From: Enoplolaimus lenunculus
Lineage: Eukaryota; Nematoda; Enoplea; Enoplida; Thoracostomopsidae
Assembly: GCA_030248215.1 (NCBI GenBank)
Contig: JASANG010004095.1
Location: forward strand, 62,001-126,000
Direction: 5' to 3'
Length of the DNA stretch: 64,000 nt
Of this stretch, positions 58,887-64,000 are shown one piece after another (the first letter of the stretch is position 1; every line of letters starts with the position of its first letter). The notes beneath the pieces are model-generated. The model had not been told where the DNA came from and made no database searches. It was given only the letters and a program-made list of their open reading frames with translations. The translations under genes and the position numbers were made by a program.

Positions 58887-59123
58887 CACTGCAAACACTC
58901 GAAGGCAAATTGACTCTCTCCGAAATAGGCTCTATGAGATTACACAAAATGAATCAAATTCCCCTCCGCCAGAGTCAAACAGTCAAATTTGACTCCGCCA
59001 GAGATAAATTCGACGCACACAGTCGCATGTTTGACTGTGGCAGAATCGAATTGGACTCAGTTTGTATAGTCACGTAGAGCCTATTTTGGACAGCGTCAAT
59101 TTGACTCACCATTTTTTGCAGTG
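58887..59123. mobile_element. GAGTCA palindromic MITE, slightly enlarged centre
   Basis: CACTGCAAACACTCGAAGG lacks the usual ATGGTGAGT, but the rest of the arms and the right end CACCATTTTTTGCAGTG are intact; the centre has an extra GTCAAA repeat. Confidence 0.85.
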
Positions 59124-59550
59124 CCGATAAGCATACTGACTTAGTGCAAGAAGAATGTTTCAATTTTTGCAAACATTACGCATTCTAAAAAACATACATA
59201 AAATTAGCTAAAATTTGGCAATGAACAACAAGAATTGTCATTCAATCATTGGTTAAATTTTGGTTTTTTGTTGTTGTTAACTGAATCTTCTTCGCATGTC
59301 ACATGCTAATAAATGTTGACAAGTACAATTAAACGTTAGCCTTGATATACGAACATTGGAACAACTTAATTTCAATTTGTAGACAGTTTTGACCGTTTTT
59401 ACTGCTATAAAAAGTATAATTTAATTTTCGTAATATTTTACCCATCATTTTTAATAAATTAGTGAGATATGTAAGACCGAAGTCTTGAATTTTATAGTTT
59501 ATTTTGAAAATTTGATTTGGTTTTAGTGGTCACCAAAACCGCTAAATTAA

Positions 59551-59813
59551 CCCTTTCTCACATGAATATTTGCAATTTCACATTAGATCTAATTTCCAGG
59601 TGAGATTCGAACCCCAGTTTCGCGGGTGAGAGGTGTTTACGATGACCACTGAGCTATAGGAGCTTGACGCTCGAACCCAGGGCGGCTCTCACGTCTTGTG
59701 GAGATTTTGCACTGCGCATATACGTTATAAATATTAAACACTGCTCACAGTGTGTGTATTGCTCGTACATTATTGTATTTAGTTGCTCATAGTAAATTCT
59801 ATGAGTGAAAGGG
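59551..59813 (-). mobile_element. TTAA-flanked (piggyBac-like) MITE with tRNA-like segment
   Basis: TTAA at 59547-59550 and 59814-59817, CCCTTTCTCACATGAATATT to CTATGAGTGAAAGGG. Same inner order as the 11149 copy. Confidence 0.88.
59597..59662 (-). tRNA. tRNA-like segment inside piggyBac-like MITE (tRNA-derived)
   Basis: Reverse strand GCTCCTATAGCTCAGTGGTC ... GGGGTTCGAATCTCACC. The A and B boxes are the best of the three copies; the anticodon region differs from the other two. Confidence 0.42.
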
Positions 59814-60451
59814 TTAAATACCAGCGGTCGTTTAACGCAAGGCGGTTGAAATGCATCGTGCCACCCATTAAAGTAACGTGGGCCGCAACTTTAATATCGT
59901 CTCTCTATCGAAATATTAGCTAAGTATGCTTTAAAAACTATGAAATTTTATAACCGCAAAAAATGCCGATTCCTACAAACATTTCAGAATCTACTGCTGA
60001 TGGAAGTTGAAATATTCAATGGATAGTACCAACAACACAGGTTAACAGAATTTGCTTGATCCTAAAATTAAGTATCACAAAGAAATTATTGCAGTTGCAT
60101 ATATTGCATATTTTACAAACCTGTTGCAAAAAGCGCGGTATGTTAATTTATGGCAATTTTTGACACTAATTCAGTAAAAATAATCATCGTTAAAATTAAC
60201 GAACCCAACCTGAGTGTTCCGTCATCTGATTGCCAGTCTAAACTAAACTAAAAATTCAGGAGCGCAATAAACAAAATGTGCAAAATAGGCTTAAAATACC
60301 TTCAATTTTTATTACTAGAAATTTCACGAAATATTTAATTTTTCCAAAAAAACCTAATTTCTCGCGGTCAGACGCCAAAAAACTACGGCCGCGGCCTTAA
60401 TTCACTTCCTCGATTTTGATATTGTCGTTTTACACTCTTCATTTATGTAAC

Positions 60452-60484
60452 TCGTAATATATATAATATATATATTATATATAA
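60452..60484. repeat. (TA)n microsatellite
   Basis: AATATATATAATATATATAT, short imperfect TA tract. Confidence 0.88.
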
Positions 60485-60952
60485 CCACAATACGTTTCAC
60501 ACGTTCAATAAGTACTTGTGAATTCGAAAATTACTAATTTTATTATTAAGTTCTCACATGCGGGATAATGCAGGGCAAAACTGCGTTGAAATTGTAATTT
60601 ACGTAGAACGTAGAACTCTAGCAAATTTCAGCAAAATAAAATGTAAATTACGCAAACAAATATATCTTAACTGTTTTATATTCAGTCAGCGGACGCATGT
60701 GTAGTGGATAGTTTTTGTTTTGAGCGCAAAACGTATGTTTATTGCCCTCAATTAAAGGAAATGACGCCTTATGGGTAAAATATTTAGAATATGCTATTTC
60801 GACAATACTGTGTCAAAAAATTGCATTTAATATATAGTGATTACCTAAGTATATCTCAAGTGTCAAGAAAACATTCATTGTTTGAAACTATCTATTGTTC
60901 AACTAGCTTCGACATCGTTTGTTCAAAAACTAATCTATTTGTATACTATTAA

Positions 60953-60990
60953 AGCTGGAACGTCCCACATACGTATTTTGGGCAAGTTTC
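60953..60990 (-). repeat. ATACGTATGTGGGG motif, copy 4
   Basis: GCTGGAACGTCCCACATACG then TATTTTGGGC, the reverse complement of the shared core. Confidence 0.68.
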
Positions 60991-61431
60991 CGAATTTTCA
61001 TTACATATTATGAAACAATACAAAATACAGCATATATATATGCAAATTAAGTTACGTAACAACGAATATATACCGATAAACTGGTGCGAAACGTGTAAGG
61101 CAAAAAAATCAAACAGACGCAAGACTAAATATGAGAACAAGTATAGTTGCAAATGTTGTAATCACAGTCATTCAACGCAACGCCGCTCAAACAATCTTAG
61201 CACTGTAAATTTCGTGCCAGTCTACCAATTTTAGTGGAATAAAATTCGATATTTTAGTTTTAGTTTCTGATGTAATTGGGCGTTATGTAACTCAAAACTT
61301 CAAAATTCGGCAGTTAAATTGTGTAGTGTTAAACTAACTGTAAAAATGACAACTTTCATAAATATTGCAATTTTTGTAATCTTTACTGCTAAATGGTGCG
61401 CGTGTCTTCGAGTGATTTTATTGGTTATTTA

Positions 61432-61502
<71 letters not shown>

Positions 61503-61854
61503 TTCGGCAAGATATAGTGTGCAGAGTTCAAAGTTTGCAAAAAAACTGTTTTCGGGCCGTCGGAGTGACCATGATGAATTTAAAAACGTTAGTTCTTTTT
61601 AAGACGATGCGTAGCAATAAACTGCAAAATAGCGATCTTTAGAGTATACTCGGAGCCGATGTTGGTTTAAATGTAAGTTAGTTGGCTTCGTGAGAATGTC
61701 AAATGTTTCGACTGAGGCCCTACCTTTTGAAACAATGTGCTTATTTATAATAATTTTATCAGCGGTGTCTAAAAGCTGTATTAACGCATTAAAAAGTGGT
61801 TAATTGGCGATTTTTGATAGAACACCAGCGGGTAACGCTTGCACAGGGGAAGGA
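60991..61854 (+). other. unassigned around the TA tract
   Basis: An ATG at 61346 starts a short hydrophobic stretch (MTTFINIAIFVIFTAKW) like a signal peptide, and after the TA tract a basic frame (SKFAKKLFSGRRSDHDEF) runs to a stop near 61602. The two are joined only through the TA repeat, so no gene is called. Confidence 0.25.
61435..61499. repeat. (TA)n microsatellite
   Basis: About 65 bp of pure TA. It yields IYIY... open frames on both strands that are not genes. Confidence 0.97.
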
Positions 61855-62260
61855 AATTTTGACGCGGGTATATCCGCGGATAAAGAATTTCAAAGCGCGG
61901 GTAAAAATTTGTGATTTTTTTACCCGCGTAAAATTTTCGTAAAAACGGCAAACAGTGGTTTAAAGTAGATAGCTAGTATCCCTCACAAGTAAAGCATGTT
62001 GTCTAGATTATGGTTCTGTCTGCATTACGAGCATGCATGCGGGATTACTATTCACATACATTTGAGCAGAAATTTTTAGAGTTTTTGTAACGTAAATCGA
62101 GCGACTAAAATTTATACACTGTAAAATTACACAAATGTATTGAACACAGAAGAAAAAATAAGGACAGGTAAACGCTGGTAGTGGGTAAAAGAATTTTGCG
62201 CGGGTATTCCCGCGGGTAAAAAACAAAATTTCCGCAGGTAAAGCGCAGTGCGGGTAACAA
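61855..62260. repeat. two GCGGGTATACCCGC-type repeat fragments
   Basis: GACGCGGGTATATCCGCGG at 61861 and GCGCGGGTATTCCCGCGGG near 62199, each followed by GGTAAAAA-rich sequence; related to the end of 55988-56225. Between them is AT-rich sequence with nothing recognised. Confidence 0.55.
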
Positions 62261-62394
62261 ATCATTACACCCTTACACCTCTGATCTACAATACACTGAA
62301 AATCAGAGGCCTCAAAATTTGCTATTAACATTGAGTTCAATATAAATTTATCCCACTAGTATCTTAAATTATTGTGAACGCAACATAATCAGCG

Positions 62395-62556
62395 CAAGCC
62401 GTAGCCAGCTCACCTTGTTACGGGGGCTAAAAATATTTCAGGAAAGGTGTTCCAGGGTTTTTAATGAGTTACAAGTAAGGTTGAAAATTTTCTAGGGAGG
62501 GGCCAAAATTTTTCCAAGGGAGGCTGAGCCCCCCTAGCCGCCCTTGGCCACGGGCA
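62395..62556. mobile_element. GGCCCGTAGCCA inverted-repeat element
   Basis: AGCCGTAGCCAGCTCACC to CCCTTGGCCACGGGC, core TTTAATGAGTTACAAGTAAG. Confidence 0.82.
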
Positions 62557-62646
62557 CGAACCAGGGGAATTTCAATGTTTTCAAGTTTACTTACATACAC
62601 CAATCTAAAAATGCTTTATTATTCAAGGAAAATGTAGCTTAACCCC

Positions 62647-62895
62647 TACACACAAAAAAGTATTTCTGAATTTATTCAGCAAAATGTTTTCTGTGGCAAA
62701 TGTGAAAAGTTTTGCTGATATTTAAGACAATTTTTCTTAAAATAACTGGAAAACGTTTATTTTCAGACTTTATTTTAAAACGTTTTTGAAAACATTTCTG
62801 TTATAACAGAAATACTTTTCAAGTGCACCTTGCTAATCATATTTCTCAAATGTAAGAAATTTTTTCTTAAATATCAGAAATATTATTTTGAGTGT
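62647..62895. mobile_element. AAAGTATTTCTG repeat, copy 2
   Basis: CACACAAAAAAGTATTTCTG to CAGAAATATTATTTTGAGTG; same order of blocks as copy 1 (GACAATTTTTCTTAAAATAA, AACAGAAATACTT). Confidence 0.85.
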
Positions 62896-63299
62896 ACTGT
62901 AGTGCCCCGAATAAGAGAGGGGACTGAAATTTATTTGGCCTCTCCAGAGTATGCCCCAATGTTAGCTGGTTACGGACTGTTATTTCGCCATTCGCTACTG
63001 ATATATATCCGGTATTGCAACTATCCGTTGAATTAAACAACTATTTGACTTGTATCAAAAGCGTGACCAATAATGCAAGGTTATACATAGGAATTACTTT
63101 CACTCAACTTTATTTAGTTCTAGAGTCATTTATGCGCAACTATTAGGGATAATTAACATTTTTGGACTCTTATAAGGGTTCAGGGCTCTAGCCGCTTACG
63201 GACTCTCATTAGAGATACGGACTCCTATTGATAGGAACTCAAAATGCCCCGCCCCCTCTTCTTACCCCCTCTTATTCGGGTCGCTACATTATGCACATG
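62895..63299 (+). mobile_element. TACTGTAGTGACCCGAATAAG element
   Basis: TACTGTAGTGCCCCGAATAAG to CTTATTCGGGTCGCTACATT. Directly abuts the repeat ending at 62895, so one inserted next to or into the other. Confidence 0.88.
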
Positions 63300-63626
63300 C
63301 CTGCATGCGCTTATAGCACCCGCCGCTATTACTGATGCCAGAATTATCAGTGATAAGCATTTCAGCACCAATAACTTACCATTGACATATCATTAAAAAT
63401 TAGGCAAACCTAAAAACACAAATGACTTTAAATACAGCACAAACAGGCAACAACTTAACTTTGTAAAAATTTGCACATCCGTAAAGTCTTTATTAAGACA
63501 CATTAATGGTTAAAAAATGCTATAAACAATATTTTAAACTTTTTAAAAACCAAAAGACTTACGATTTAGCGTTGTAAATGATACTGAAATTGCAAAAAAA
63601 CCTCAATGTATTGAGTATTAAACAAT

Positions 63627-64000
63627 GGCTCATGAATAGAACACGGCCGGGACGTTTTTTGACCAGACTGTAACAGAGTATAAGCTTAAGCTGTAGGCTA
63701 TTTTTTGCTTAAGCTTAAACGTAGGCTTAGGTTCAGGAATATGCTCATTTTTACGCTTGGACTTAGGCTTAGAAATATGCTTTCTTACGTTTAGGTTTAA
63801 GCTTAGTAATATGCTCATTCTTACGCTTAAGTTAAGCTTAGGAGTATGCTCATTCTTACGTTTAGGCTTAAGCTTAGGCTTATGCTCATTCTTACGATTA
63901 TGTTTAGGCTTAGCAATATGCTCATTCTTACGATTAGATTTAGCCTTAGCAATATGCTCATTCTTACGATTAGGTTTAGGCTTAGCAATATGCTCATTCT
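63627..64000 (-). mobile_element. hAT-like MITE (type A) cut by the window end
   Basis: Left end near TGGCTCATGAATAGAACACG, then TATAAGCTTAAGCTGTAGGC, then tandem units of TTAGGC-like hexamers separated by ATATGCTCATTCTTACG. The array continues past position 64000. Confidence 0.8.

Larger units (their letters stand above)
57951..60952. other. intergenic, no gene seen outside listed repeats
   Basis: Between the listed elements the sequence is AT-rich with only short frames. A right-end remnant of a type B element (TTAAAGTAACGTGGGCC) lies at 59868-59884. 59885-60952 holds nothing recognisable. Confidence 0.5.

Noticed and set aside
1-64000. Retroviral, LTR or Polinton copies
   Set aside because: No long direct terminal repeats, reverse-transcriptase, integrase or capsid motifs were seen in any frame.
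1-64000. CRISPR array or bacterial defence system
   Set aside because: The only regular repeats are minisatellites, microsatellites and transposon arrays without spacers, and the gene structure is eukaryotic.

Overview
The window is nuclear DNA of a multicellular animal. It is AT-rich (roughly one third G+C by eye), intron-rich, has consensus GTAAGT/TTTCAG splice sites, and is packed with short non-autonomous DNA transposons. There is no bacterial gene organisation, CRISPR array, rRNA gene or recognisable retroviral copy. I cannot name the species. The cadherin family found here points to a bilaterian invertebrate or basal chordate; a tunicate is one possibility but unproven. The frequent TTAGGC hexamers look like nematode telomere repeats, but here they are transposon cargo and are not good evidence for a nematode.

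One gene can be reconstructed in full: a minus-strand transmembrane cadherin from 32320 down to 7468. It has 19 coding exons whose phases all join without a break, giving 867 codons plus a stop. It encodes a signal peptide, about five cadherin repeats, one membrane helix and a cytoplasmic tail with a polyglutamine run and a C-terminal hydrophobic tetrapeptide. EC1-EC3 most resemble the CDHR5/PCDH15 (Drosophila Cad99C) branch. A possible TATA box and untranslated first exon lie near 35.85-35.95 kb. A second minus-strand gene may begin at 55309: one exon with a signal peptide and a weak resemblance to the SID1 family; its downstream exons were not found.

The remaining sequence is repeats. Main families: (1) GGCCCATGTA-ended elements with 8-bp target duplications (hAT type), in two terminal types, both carrying TTAGGC-like arrays; (2) TA-flanked, near-perfect palindromes of about 210 bp; (3) a CACTGTAAATT...AGTTGA family; (4) a TACTGTAGTGACCCGAATAAG family of about 430 bp; (5) TTAA-flanked, piggyBac-like elements, three of four with a tRNA-like segment; (6) a tRNA-derived unit duplicated in tandem; (7) GGCCCGTAGCCA, GGCGGATCCA, CAAGAGTGGAT, CAGGGTGCAACC and other inverted-repeat families. 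An 18-bp minisatellite of nearly 2 kb (20382-22335) fills one cadherin intron; its long open frames are an artefact of a stop-free unit.

Layout: 1-7.4 kb repeats downstream of the cadherin gene; 7.4-32.3 kb the cadherin gene with repeat-filled introns; 32.3-36 kb putative promoter region; 36-55 kb repeats plus unassigned sequence; 55.05-55.31 kb possible exon of a second gene; 55.3-64 kb repeats, ending inside a TTAGGC-bearing element.
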